Positions 1 through 51,559 of a DNA stretch of 64,000 bases are shown in pieces. The notes beneath the pieces were generated by a model. The model made no database searches and had not been told where the DNA came from. It saw nothing but the letters and a program-made list of their open reading frames with translations. Position 1 is the stretch's first letter. Every line of letters starts with the position of its first letter. A program made the position numbers and the translations under genes. The stretch comes from Channallabes apus (lineage: Eukaryota; Chordata; Actinopteri; Siluriformes; Clariidae), in NCBI GenBank assembly GCA_030522415.1, contig CM060127.1, positions 18,586,814-18,650,813 of the forward strand. Direction: 5' to 3'.

Positions 1-47
1 TAAAATCAGCCTACTGTAACTGTAAATGAGCGGGTCATGTCTTTCAG

Positions 48-41621
<41,574 letters not shown>

Positions 41622-43612
41622 CGACAACGGGACGGGAATCAGACAGAAGAAACTGACATTTTGAATCTTTCATACCAGAACAAAAACAAGCATCCGCTTA
41701 GCCTGAGTGCAAAAACAACAAAGTCGTCGATTGCAAAGCTTACAATTGTAAAGCAGTCAGATCTATAAGACTGACTAAAAAGATTAATAAAAAAGCAGGA
41801 CAGACGTTATATGGAATAACAATATACTACCAAAACAATGTGTGTGAACTGATGGACCAAGCCCTGTGTATGGTGTTATGTTTTGGTTTTAATTAGATTT
41901 TGCCCCTTCTACATTTCCTTGTGTAGCTCTTTAAATTATTACCCAAGTGCAATTAGATTTTCATTAATACCATTTTAATTTCCAAATCTTTAAAGTATGC
42001 ACATATGCCAACACGCCTTAAACCCCATCACAGTGAACTACGTTCCCATTATGCAGTATGCGTTTGTACAGCTTGGCAGGAATGAACCTCTAACTGGTCA
42101 TGACATAGTATTGTCTCAATGACGTGTTAAAAAAAAGCCTGCTAAGGACATGACCAAGCAAGATGGAGGAAAAACGAATGAATAGTGACACCTCTTAGGG
42201 ACTTCATTGACATACAAGCATGGCGCAGACAGGAAAGATTGGTTGTTATTGGGATGTCACTCTGTTGTTGTTGCTATGTCATATCATGAAGCACTCACCA
42301 CGACCTCTTAAGGATTGTGCAATGATCATGGTAGGTCAATGCCACGTTGTGGAAGACAATGTTACGTTTATATTATGTTCTTGAGCTTACCATATTTTTG
42401 GTGTGCATGCTGGAGGTTATCATCCATCTGTGTCACGGTTTAGAGAATTTAGTACAAATACTAGATCGTATTCCTCAGACCACAAAGAACTGCCCGTGTT
42501 GTGGCACATACAGTAGCAACATAGCAAGTGTGTAATAAGCTCCTGCTAAGAGTATAGTGCGCTCTGATTGGACACAGTAATAATTCAGTTCGATTTCATT
42601 GGATGCATGATCATGTGCATGATAGTAAATGAGTGACAACATGACAGGGACAAAGCTGTTCTAGGAAGTAGTACAAACTTGATAAATGCATATTTTCACC
42701 CCACTGCGTTCTCTCCCATGTTTTTAGGATGCTATGGGAACATTATGGTTTTCACTGTGTGATGAGGGGCCGTAAAATCAATGGTCATATTATTGTAATT
42801 CGATCAGTGACTAATATTGTAATGAATCATGTCTGAATAAATAGCCATTCCTTTTGCTTACATTGAAATTTTTATAAGATGTAACAAAACAAATAACTGG
42901 AATTGCATTTTATTTTTTAAATATATTGCAAGATAATCATATTTATTGTCTCTTCCTGAGCTGGAATGAACTGTACACAGGAAAATTCTGTACTGTACAT
43001 TACGTAGCGGGTTTTGTAGGAGTTTAAATGCTGAATGGAACAAGCAGTACAGCCTTACATTTCAATAATTTCTAAACCAAAGTGTATTATTCAGGTTAGA
43101 CCGTGATCTGTTTTTTTTCCCTCAACTTCCCCTGCACTACCTATATAACACCTGTATATTCTCTGTGCCTCTGTGAGCATTTTGTGCCTTATGTGCATCG
43201 ATATGAACACAGATTCCCTTTTCTGCTTAGTTGCATGATGCCCACTTTGGCTGATTTTTTTTTATAATCGTTTTATCTAGCCAATGACAGGAAAATATTT
43301 TTTTTCCCGCAACTATTTTCTTTTTTTTTTTTTCTGAAACTCAATATTGTAATAGTGTTGATGCCATTGTTTTGTAGGTTATTAGCTAATGTATGCACTT
43401 TACATTGTACTTCTCCTTAATGATCTCTTGAGGGAAAAAAATACAGCGTATGCTTTTTGTATTTTTATTCCTGTCAGTGAATTCATGAAAGTAACATACC
43501 AGAATACTGTTTTTCATGCCAGCATCTTGTATCCCAAATTACAATCATAAGTACATTTTTTGCATTAGCAATAGCAAAATATGCACAATAAATGCATTTA
43601 TTAAAGATCTTT
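41622..43612 (+). other. nfatc1: nfatc1 3' untranslated region (inferred extent)
   Basis: This is AT-rich, non-repetitive sequence with no coding potential after the stop. AATAAA hexamers occur at 41787, 42837 and 43587. The last is followed by a T/G-rich stretch (TTTTGGGGTGT), as expected downstream of a cleavage site, so I place the most distal end near 43,610. The two earlier signals could give shorter transcripts. The extent is inferred, not seen in cDNA. Confidence 0.55.
43587..43592 (+). terminator. nfatc1: Probable distal poly(A) signal of nfatc1
   Basis: AATAAA followed about 20 nt later by a GT-rich stretch. Other AATAAA hexamers at 41787 and 42837 could produce shorter 3' ends. Confidence 0.5.
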
Positions 43613-43889
43613 TGGGGTGTAAAAGGGTGTCATTGCTTAAAAATATTATCTTCAGTGTCGGACCATTTTTGTTGTGCCTTAAAACAAACTAATACAACTG
43701 TAATATATTATGTGATTGATCATTTTGTATAAGCATCATTAATAAGATAACTTTATTATGTCAAATACATTATAATTATATCACATTACAATTATATTTT
43801 ATTACAATTACATTGCAATTCAAATTCCAGTACAAGTTCTTACAGTATGTATATCAAATGAAACAAACAAATTAATTACTGTCAGCATA

Positions 43890-44991
43890 CAGTCATGTTC
43901 AAAAGTTAATACCCCCTCTTTTAATCCTATGTTTAATTTTTGTGTTTGTAAAAACATAATAAAAATCATCTGATTATACCAGGTGTTCGGCAAATACAAT
44001 CTCAAACATATAACTTTTTTCACTGTGCCATTAATTATTGAGGTCTAGACTTTGACTAGCTTGTAGATTTGCTGGCAGGCTTGGGATCATTCGACCAAGC
44101 TTTAGGTGTTTGAACAGATGGCCTCACATTTGCCTCTAGAATACTCTGGTACACAGAGTCGACTCAATAACTGCAAGGTGCCCAGATGCCCAGGTCCTTT
44201 GGCTGAAAATAATTCTAAATCGTCACCCCTCACTGCTGTGCTTGACAGTGTTGTCTCTCTTTAAACACTGTTTAGGCACTGGGCATTAACATTATCCCAG
44301 AAGGCTTGTGGTTTTTCAGATGCAGTTTTGTGAACCTCAGTCATGCTTCTGTGCTCTTTTTAGACGAAAGATAGTGCACCTGGCAACCCTTCCAAACTAA
44401 CCATATTTGTTCAGTCTTCTTCTAATTGTGCTGTCAGTGACTTTAATATTTAACATATGCTCGGACATCCACTCCTGGGAAGATTGCCTCATAAATAATA
44501 ATTTTATTTGTAGAATGTTGAAGTCCAAATAATTTGGAAATGTTTTAAGAACTCATTACAGATTTCTCTGCTTGCTTAGACCAAGAACAATTGCTAAGAC
44601 CATTGCTAATGTCTATCTCTATTGGTAGTGTTATACACACACCTGAATGCTCCAGAACAGCAAACTGCCCAAACTTCTGTTTTTATATTTTAGATGTCTG
44701 ATCATCTCATACTGATGATCTAATAATCAGGGGCTGATGATTAGCAGCACCTGGTTACAACTTACCCTCTTAAATCATTTGTAAGCAGTAAGAGGTACAT
44801 ACAGTAGTATTGCCCTCGTGTTTGTGTTCTTTTTACTTTTTGGTTTAATTCCTGTTAAATAAATAATTTCCTGTAAAAAAAATAATTGTTCTTGTGAGAT
44901 TGTATTTGTCAAATCAATCAGATGTTTTTTAGTTTTTACACAAAAACACTTAAAAAAGAAAAGACGGGGTACTGACTTTTGAACATGCCTA
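43890..44991 (-). mobile_element. Old, degenerate Tc1-type element (1.1 kb)
   Basis: Inverted ends: CAGTCATGTTCAAAAGTTAA with TACCCCCTCTTTT at left, and GGCATGTTCAAAAGTCAGTA with CCCCGTCTTTT (inverted) at right. TA flanks the left end and probably the right. On the minus strand the interior follows the layout of a Tc1 transposase gene (the GAACAGATGGCCTCACATTT and CCCAGGTCCTTTGGCTG regions), but it is full of stops. Confidence 0.8.
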
Positions 44992-45100
44992 TGTTTTTTA
45001 GACAGCGTACTAAAATTAGCATATTACAATAAAGTGATGATCAACAGTACTGAGAGGGAAAAAGTGAAATTCAGTGTCAGGGAAATACAATCTAATTCTG

Positions 45101-45105
<5 letters not shown>

Positions 45106-45169
<64 letters not shown>
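45106..45169. repeat. (TA)n microsatellite, 64 bp
   Basis: About 32 AT units, self-complementary and able to extrude. Confidence 0.97.
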
Positions 45170-45173
<4 letters not shown>

Positions 45174-45319
45174 CATTTTTAATGAATAAAAATATTGTAA
45201 AAAAGAAAAAACAAACAAAAAGGAATTGTGTACCTAATGCATTTTCTCTTACTTAGTCAAGTTATAATGAGATCAATTGTAAGGTCTGTCATTTACTAAC
45301 TCGCTCATCATTTAATTAA

Positions 45320-45999
45320 TGAAGTGTGTTCAAGTCAAACTGGGACTTTTGCTTTTGCAGAATAATAGTTATGAGGGCAAAAACAAAATTTATTTATTTA
45401 TATATTTATTTTCATTTATTTATTTCTCTATATAATCCCCTGCTACATTGATGCACTTATCCCAGCTGTTCACTAGTGCTTGGATACCATCAATGTTCTC
45501 TCGGTATGCAGGAGCCACGATCAGACTGCCTGCTTCACATCTAAAATGCTGGCCTCCCAGGAATTCATTTAATGGACCAAAAATGTGAAAATGGCTTGGA
45601 GTGAAGTGAGGACTATACAAGAACTGTGGCAATAACTTGTACAATAAATTACAGCGGAGTTCCTGTAATGTGCAAATCGTGTTGGTAAATACTGTAATTG
45701 TGTGTACAGTTCTCACAGACAGATGTTGGCGAGTTGGTGACACAAAATGTCTGTTGATTTTTAAGGATCAGGCATTCAACTTGCTAAATGTTCACAGGAA
45801 TGATTGTACTTGTTTGAGTTCCAAGCCACTTCGCCCGTCATCGTCATTCACGGACATACAGCCTTCTTTAAAATGATTCAAATGTTTTAATGCGGCAAAG
45901 AGTCTCACCATGGTGTTGTCTTCGATAAATGTCAGTCTGTTTTTATGCCTTCATGCAGAAATTTCATCACAAGTCCTAGTTTGACTTGAACGGTCCTCT
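45320..45999 (-). mobile_element. Mariner-family relic, both terminal repeats present (copy 2)
   Basis: The terminal motifs TTCAAGTCAAACTGGGACTT (left) and TTCAAGTCAAACTAGGACTT (right, inverted) define about 680 bp with TA-like flanks, roughly half of a full mariner. On the minus strand it encodes SPHFTPSHFHIFGPLNEFLG and then VNSWDKCINVAGDYIEK, matching the catalytic-domain end and C-terminus of mariner transposases (WDKCIxxxGDYVEK). The N-terminal half is deleted. Confidence 0.88.
45420..45743 (-). pseudogene. Mariner transposase C-terminal fragment
   Basis: An open stretch of 107 codons. The first 45 or so residues do not look like mariner sequence. The rest carries the family signature around residues 65-85 and the canonical end. 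It is part of an internally deleted element and cannot be functional. Confidence 0.8.
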
Positions 46000-47097
46000 T
46001 AATGGTTATTATTAATTTCTTTTTTTTTATTCTCTATCTATCTTGTTTTAGTCAACCTTTAGTTATTTTATGAGACTCTATTATCCACCCAAGTATCTCA
46101 GCTATTACAATATGACAAATTTCCAATGCATAAAACACAACACACTTGTATTGAGTAAATGAAAAATCAACAATGAATAACAACAAAGATTTACTCTTAA
46201 AAAGTTCACTCTTAAAAAAAGTTTGTTAATCAGGATCTATTAAGAACTTGTAACTTTACTGTTTGATTTTTCTCCTCCTAAGAAGGATCTGTACTCTGTA
46301 AATATTTTTTTCCACATACAGTTGTTGTGGCGAATATACACACTCGCACATGCTACACACGTAGAATAACTATTTGAAAAAATCCAGCTCCCACCCCTGT
46401 GAGAACATATTCTATCAGAACTCCACTGTGCCATTAATGTGGAGTGGGATAAAATACAGTATATGGTCCCTAAAGGACCAGGAAGGAGATATCAGGAGAA
46501 GTGCAGCACCAGAAAAACAGCTGTGGAGCTCAGGCTCTGTGCCCAGACCCCTGTGACACCTGCCAGGACAGCAGGCATATTTTCCATTGGCATGAATCCC
46601 CACTGACACAGCCATGGTGACAGAACCCGCCCTGACTGTGTTATCATCAGAGCCATGGCCCAGAAATAACAGTGCTATTAGTAGCTTAAATCAGGTACTA
46701 TAGCAGAGACCAACACCTTCATCATTTTAGATAATAATAATAATAATAATAAACATCATCATCATCGGGCCCTCAGGCTCTTTTGGAATATGTGAAGCAC
46801 ATGTGAAAGCAATATACAGTACATAAGCAATACATTGAGTATTTGACCGTTTATGTTACCTGATGAAATGGACGTCTGTGACACCTAAAATCTTGCACTT
46901 AATATCTTGGTGTTATATAAGAAATGTGTTTTCTCATATTTTTTGTCCTTAAATTTCTTTCCAAATACAAAAGGGAATTAAGAATATGTGGACACTGCCA
47001 CCAAGTGGTCATTTTGTCACACTGCAGCATTTTAAAGCAGAACTCTACATTTCATTGTATTTATTTTCACTACATCATTTTTTTTTTCTAAAATGTA

Positions 47098-47380
47098 TTA
47101 TTATTATTATTATTATTGTTGTTGTTGTTGTTGTTAAAGGAATGGGTACGCTATAAAGCATATTTGAAGAATCCTGTCAGTCATACATGTAATCTTTCAT
47201 GAGAATCTTATATTGCAAAACCATTTTGGTGATCATCATTCACCAAGATGATTTTGCAATATAAGATTCTCATGTAAGATTACATGTATGACCGACAGGA
47301 TTCTTTAAATGATATGCTTTTACAGCATACTCATTCTTCTTTTTTTAATAATAATAATAATAATAATAAGAAGAATAATA
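47098..47380. repeat. Large palindromic repeat (hairpin MITE-like)
   Basis: The left arm, from GAATGGGTACGCTATAAAGC through AATCCTGTCAGTCATACATG and GAGAATCTTATATTGCAAAA, is repeated inverted on the right through AATGAGTATGCTGTAAAAGC. The centre is at about 47235 and the loop very small (TGATCATCATTCACCA region). Arms of about 95 bp match well, and TTA/TAA repeats extend the symmetry outwards. It is probably a foldback or Angel-like MITE. No protein is encoded. Confidence 0.88.
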
Positions 47381-47444
47381 AGAATTATTATATAAGAATA
47401 ATAATAAGAATATCAACAGCCACAATTATTATTATTATTATTAC

Positions 47445-47483
<39 letters not shown>

Positions 47484-47487
47484 CATC
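47347..47487. repeat. AAT/TTA trinucleotide tracts
   Basis: A (TAA)n run followed by a (TTA)n run separated by 60 bp of mixed sequence. Gives a spurious N- and I-rich ORF. Confidence 0.9.
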
Positions 47488-47585
47488 ACAGTCGTAACCA
47501 ACTCCATCATCATCATTATCAAATTAATTAAATTGTTTAATATATTAATGCTAAACCTTTATAAAGTTACAAAGCTCACACTGAG

Positions 47586-47591
47586 TTTATT
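47586..47591 (-). terminator. Candidate poly(A) signal AATAAA of slc52a3
   Basis: TTTATT on the plus strand, about 105 nt after the stop codon. Inferred only from position and sequence. Confidence 0.4.
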
Positions 47592-47693
47592 TATAAAGAA
47601 CATCTCTTTTTATATACAGAAATAATTTATACTGAAATATTAGTGTGTTAGTGTTAGGCCTACAATAGATTTCTAATTTACCACATTTTGACA

Positions 47694-47900
47694 TTAGCAC
47701 CTGGTGTTACATGGGTCTCCTGAAGAGAAAAAGTCATACACATTGACTAAAGGGAACATTATCACAGCTCCCAGCAGTGAGCCCAGCTGTACTACTGCAC
47801 CACACCACACTAGAGCACTGTGACCTTCCTCACGCAATATCACTGCAATCATCACCTTCACATAAGACAGTGTGAGAATGAAAAATGTCCAAGCTGCCAC
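47694..47900 (-). CDS. slc52a3: slc52a3 terminal coding exon
   Basis: The acceptor is TTTCTATAACAG. It encodes [20 protein letters not shown], then [20 protein letters not shown] and [19 protein letters not shown], then stop. SYVKV and GSLLGA..MFPL are signature SLC52 sequences. A minus-strand AATAAA lies at 47586-47591, about 105 nt downstream. Confidence 0.92.
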   Translation of the reverse strand: MAAWTFFILTLSYVKVMIAVILREEGHSALVWCGAVVQLGSLLGAVIMFPLVNVYDFFSSGDPCNTRC

Positions 47901-50417
47901 CTGTTATAGAAAGATTTACATTTAATTCGGGAAACTTTATACTTTTTAAAAATAATAATAATAATAAACAATGAACATTATAAATATAATGAACATAAAA
48001 AATTTTTTATTTTATTTTATACATACCATACATATGTGTACGTATGTGTTTCAACCTGGAAAAATCCACTAAATGTCATTGTGATCAAATTTATATAGAC
48101 ATACAGTATATGAGGGGTGTTGAGGTCAAAGCGTGACTTAAAACTGATCAAACCCTCTCATTAATGAGCCAGTTTACTACTAATGCTTTCTTAATGTTGG
48201 TCAGCATGCCTTAATGTTGTTGCTAAGCATGATTTTCTCAGTAAATTCTTTTAAAAAGTCACACAGCAAAAATTCAAGCTTATGCAACATCATATTTATT
48301 TCTGTCTAAAGTTGCATTCTTTCCTAAATGGACACCCAAAAGGGTCAGTTGGCAAATTCATGTGTGAAAATGATCATCATGCTCCCAGAACTACTGTACT
48401 TTCACAATTTAAGCCGATGAGCTTTAAGCTGTGGTTTCTATTGTCTTTTTAGAAAGTAACTTCTGTATCTTCTCAAAGCGTTTATGACTCTTTGATCTTT
48501 GATCACAGTCATTAAGGGATTCCCCCCCCCCTTTTTTTCTATGTTTCTTCTGAAAAATTGACAGAGCAGGATAACTGTATACTGTACTTCCAGGGTTTAA
48601 TAGTGCATTGAACAGTTCTTAAAACAATTTCAGTCATTTCATCTCCTTCGCTGTTTCCCTTGTTTGATGCAAGTCAATAATTTGATTCTTTTGAAATACA
48701 GTAACATTTTCCATGACCACAGATTCTTATTGTTTAAGAAACGAAAAGCATTAACTGCATCAGTTAAGGCTAAAAAAAAAAAAAAAAATTAAAAAAAGAA
48801 ACATTGCCAGCTGAAACCTAGACCTTACTTGATCCAATCAAAGGCTCTTAAGTATTTGCTTGTTTAATTATATGCTTTACTGGACCAGGGAGTGTGTGTA
48901 CCATGGTGTGAGACACAAGTCATAAACAAATATTAATAATAAAAATTAAAAAAAGCAAGTGTTCAACATTGTTCTTGCTTTTTACTTTTGGGATGACCAG
49001 ATTTTAGGATAGAACTTATGACTATGTGCAAATGATAATTTAATTTTGGGAAACATGGTAGTCTTTCCAGGACACCACAAACAAAATATAGAAGTTGTTT
49101 TGAAAGCTTTGAAAAAGCCTCATTTAAGTAAAATTTATGGAACAGAAAACTTACTATTAGAATTGCTCCAGACATGTGGTTGACCAGAAGTGGACAGGGA
49201 CTCAGCACTGCCATCCCCATGATATAAACACCAACAACAGAACCAAAAGCAGTTAGAAACCCCATCAGCACCAGTGACCTTTAAACAGGGAAAGAACTTA
49301 TGCTTCTTGTTCGAATGTAGTATAAATAAGGATCACAAAATTCTCCAAAGTGTCAAACCTTTTCTGCCTCTAAGAAATACAATAAAGTGGTCACTCACCT
49401 TTGAGCATACACCATGGAAATGAAGCAGGCCAATGGGTTTGCTAAGGAGGCCAAAGTAGCAGACCAATGATAAGCATGATTTCCATAAGGCAGACATGAA
49501 TAGGACTGAACAGATAGTAACACTGAATTGGTCAGAGCATTCACCCAGGCTAGGATTATGAAGATATACACAATTTGCGACCAAGTGTAGGTTCCCTTTC
49601 CAAACATCCTTTTGAACTTTTGGATGCCATTTGGGGGATTCATCATGGGTTTCTGTTCAGGAATTTTCTCTTCCTTCACAAAGTTAAAATTTTTAATAGC
49701 ACCTTGGTATTTGAGGCTGATTGAGCGATCTTGAGCCACTACTGGAAGGTTGTTCAAAAGGACGAAGGCTACCAAGCAGACAAACATCATGGCTGACAGG
49801 AAGAAAAAGAAAGCCTTAGCTGAGAAGTTGGCTGGGGCATAGTGCGGTATTAGGTAATCAGTCAGGTCCAAAGACCCATTCATTGTTTCGTTAGGATTAA
49901 AGTTTTGGGTGCCGTTGACACACCGCATGACACCTACCCCTTGAATCAGGGCCACTAGAGCAGGAATCAGTCCACTCAAACCTTCACCAACATAATAAGT
50001 GGTGAGATACTCTGGCTTGAGCTGCATCATGAATGGTAGGAAAGTCACTGATGAGGTGCAGTCCACAGTGGAGATGAAAAAGGTCAGGATAAGGAGATAA
50101 ATGCTGCGCTCGACTCCTTGAACAACAGCCGTCTCCTTCCAGAGGAAAGCTAAGAGCAGGCTTGCGAGGGTCCCAAAACTGACAATGAAGTAAATCACAG
50201 CTTTTTCATTTAGCCTACCCGGTCGGAATCGGTGCATCAGGGTGACAATCAGAGGACCAACATTAGCGATCTGGGTTAGAATGGAGAGATAGGAGGGAAG
50301 ATACCAGCCCTCTGGCACCTGAGGGACGATGAGGGGCAGCTCAACCCAAAGGCCACATATGGTTACCCAGGAGCCCATCCCAAACAGGCAGGCTAAGACA
50401 TGAGTGAGGATGGACAT
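47694..50417 (-). CDS. slc52a3: Riboflavin transporter, slc52a3-like (RFVT3), 449 aa
   Basis: Plasma-membrane riboflavin carrier of the SLC52 family. Coding exons are 50417-49399, 49278-49155 and 47900-47694, with GT-AG junctions and matching phases (1350 nt including stop). The start [17 protein letters not shown] aligns with the short cytoplasmic N-terminus of the family. Family blocks seen: [89 protein letters not shown] and [16 protein letters not shown]. About 11 hydrophobic segments fit the family. N-glycosylation sequons (NGT, NET, NGS, NFS) fall in the loop after segment 5-6. [12 protein letters not shown] and YYVGEGLSG favour SLC52A3 over SLC52A2. A tandem paralogue lies 3.9 kb upstream in transcription. 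Confidence 0.92.
48340..48893 (-). mobile_element. Tc1 copy, CACTGCCTGGCC family, in slc52a3 intron
   Basis: Read on the minus strand, it begins CACTCCCTGGTCCAG and continues through GAGCCTTTGATTGGAT, TTTCAGCTGGCAATG and TAACTGATGCAGTTAATGC. It then passes the start region of the transposase (ATGACTGAAATTGT, CAATGCACTATTAAACCCTG) and ends near a late gene segment (CTGGGAGCATGATGATCATT). The middle is deleted. Confidence 0.7.
49155..49278 (-). CDS. slc52a3: slc52a3 second coding exon (124 nt)
   Basis: It encodes (R)[20 protein letters not shown] and [21 protein letters not shown], ending before GTAAGT. The SPCPL motif is conserved in the family. The length and phases equal those of the corresponding exon in the slc52a2 copy (54663-54786). 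Confidence 0.9.
49399..50417 (-). CDS. slc52a3: slc52a3 first coding exon
   Basis: An acceptor TTTGTTAG just upstream (AG at 50440-50441) implies at least one non-coding 5' exon. ATG at 50415-50417 is the first Met in the exon after the splice site and opens the family N-terminus. The ORF's upstream extension past the acceptor (MFFEYIEL...) is intronic. The donor is GTGAGT at 49398-49393, leaving two bases of an Arg codon. Confidence 0.9.
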
Positions 50418-50526
50418 GTCTTTGATCTGTTTGGGGTCTCTAACAAATTGAACACAAAAAAAAGTAAGTTCGATATACTCAAAAAACAAGATTTAAAAAA
50501 AATCTGAGACAAAAAGTGGGTTAGAA

Positions 50527-50600
50527 TTGATAATTAAATTTTATTTGCATATCGCTTTTAACAATTGTGATTGTCGCAAAGCAGCTTTACATAATAAAAA
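50527..50600 (-). repeat. 3' tail of a fish LINE/SINE repeat, inverted
   Basis: TATGTAAAGCTGCTTTGCGA on the minus strand followed by the CAATTGTTAAAAGCGATATG block, the same motif as at 19023-19090. Confidence 0.55.
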
Positions 50601-51411
50601 AAAGTCATGGACGTGAATGAATAAAAAAAGATTAAATAGTCCCTGCCGAGCAAGGTAAGATACACAAACTGAACTGAGTCATGGACTTAGTAAATTATTA
50701 GGAAACGTGGTGAATTATTAGTTCACCTGTCTACGGATTAAATCGAGATTTCCAAATCCAAAAATATTACATCTCTGACATTTATTAAAAAAATTTTAAT
50801 GAAAGAAAAACCTTTTCAACTTTTAACCAATTTTGTTAAAATGTTTATTAGATTCTATTTGACATTATATGTAAAAAATGATGGGGGAAAAAGGTTAACT
50901 GCAGACTACATGGCTATGCAACACATTATTTGTTAATTTCAAATAATAGACTCCTCTGTGCAGCTGTGATTTACAAATATGTTTACAATAATACTGCACT
51001 AATGCAAACTTAACGTAGTAGTAATGTAGACCACTTGTTTCTCAAAGCTGCACTAAAGCGGTGTCTAATCATTTTCTAACAATGTCAGGAAAATATGTTT
51101 ATTTTAAGCAAGGCTGCACACAATCAGTACAGTTCCAGTAGTCTGACGATCAGAATAACAAATGTGTATAGACAGTCCAGCTGCAAAAGTCATTGCGAGT
51201 ATACAAACACTTAATCTTTTCCAGTTTTTTTTTCTTTTCATTCAATGCTTTCAATATATATGTCTGAACATTTGACCCATGGAACACATCAGAGGAATTT
51301 CTATAATTTGAGTGCAATTATTATGCAATGAAATAAAAATGCTAGGAAAAATAAATAAAAATGCACAATCATTGTGCTTTAAAATGCTAAAGCAGAAGAG
51401 TAAATACTCAC

Positions 51412-51550
51412 TTGATAGACGGTTAGTTTGATCTGGTGACGGAGGAGCGCGAGATAAATGTTTAAATGCTTGAAATGATAGATGCGAGTCAACTGACCAA
51501 CCAAGTTGACCTGCCTGTTGATGTTTTATCAAAGGTGCACACATCTGATT
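51412..51550 (-). other. slc52a3: Possible 5' non-coding exon of slc52a3
   Basis: A good donor GTGAGTAT reads on the minus strand at 51411-51404. The sequence upstream of it is of mixed composition, with a TATAAGC-like box near 51583-51590. It would splice to the acceptor at 50440. No direct evidence. Confidence 0.3.
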
Positions 51551-51559
51551 ATACTTCTA

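Larger units (their letters stand above)
43613..47585. other. Intergenic spacer between nfatc1 and slc52a3 (tail to tail)
   Basis: The spacer separates the 3' ends of two convergent genes. It holds a Tc1 relic, a (TA)n tract, a mariner relic, a palindromic repeat and AAT-rich tracts. The stretch 46300-46700 is the least AT-rich and is non-repetitive; its short ORFs on both strands have no recognisable family. Confidence 0.7.

Noticed and set aside
45074..45256. A 60-codon ORF with an Ile-Tyr repeat
   Set aside because: It is the (TA)n microsatellite in translation.
47284..47625. A 113-codon Asn/Ile-rich ORF
   Set aside because: It is the translation of AAT/TTA trinucleotide repeats next to the palindrome.
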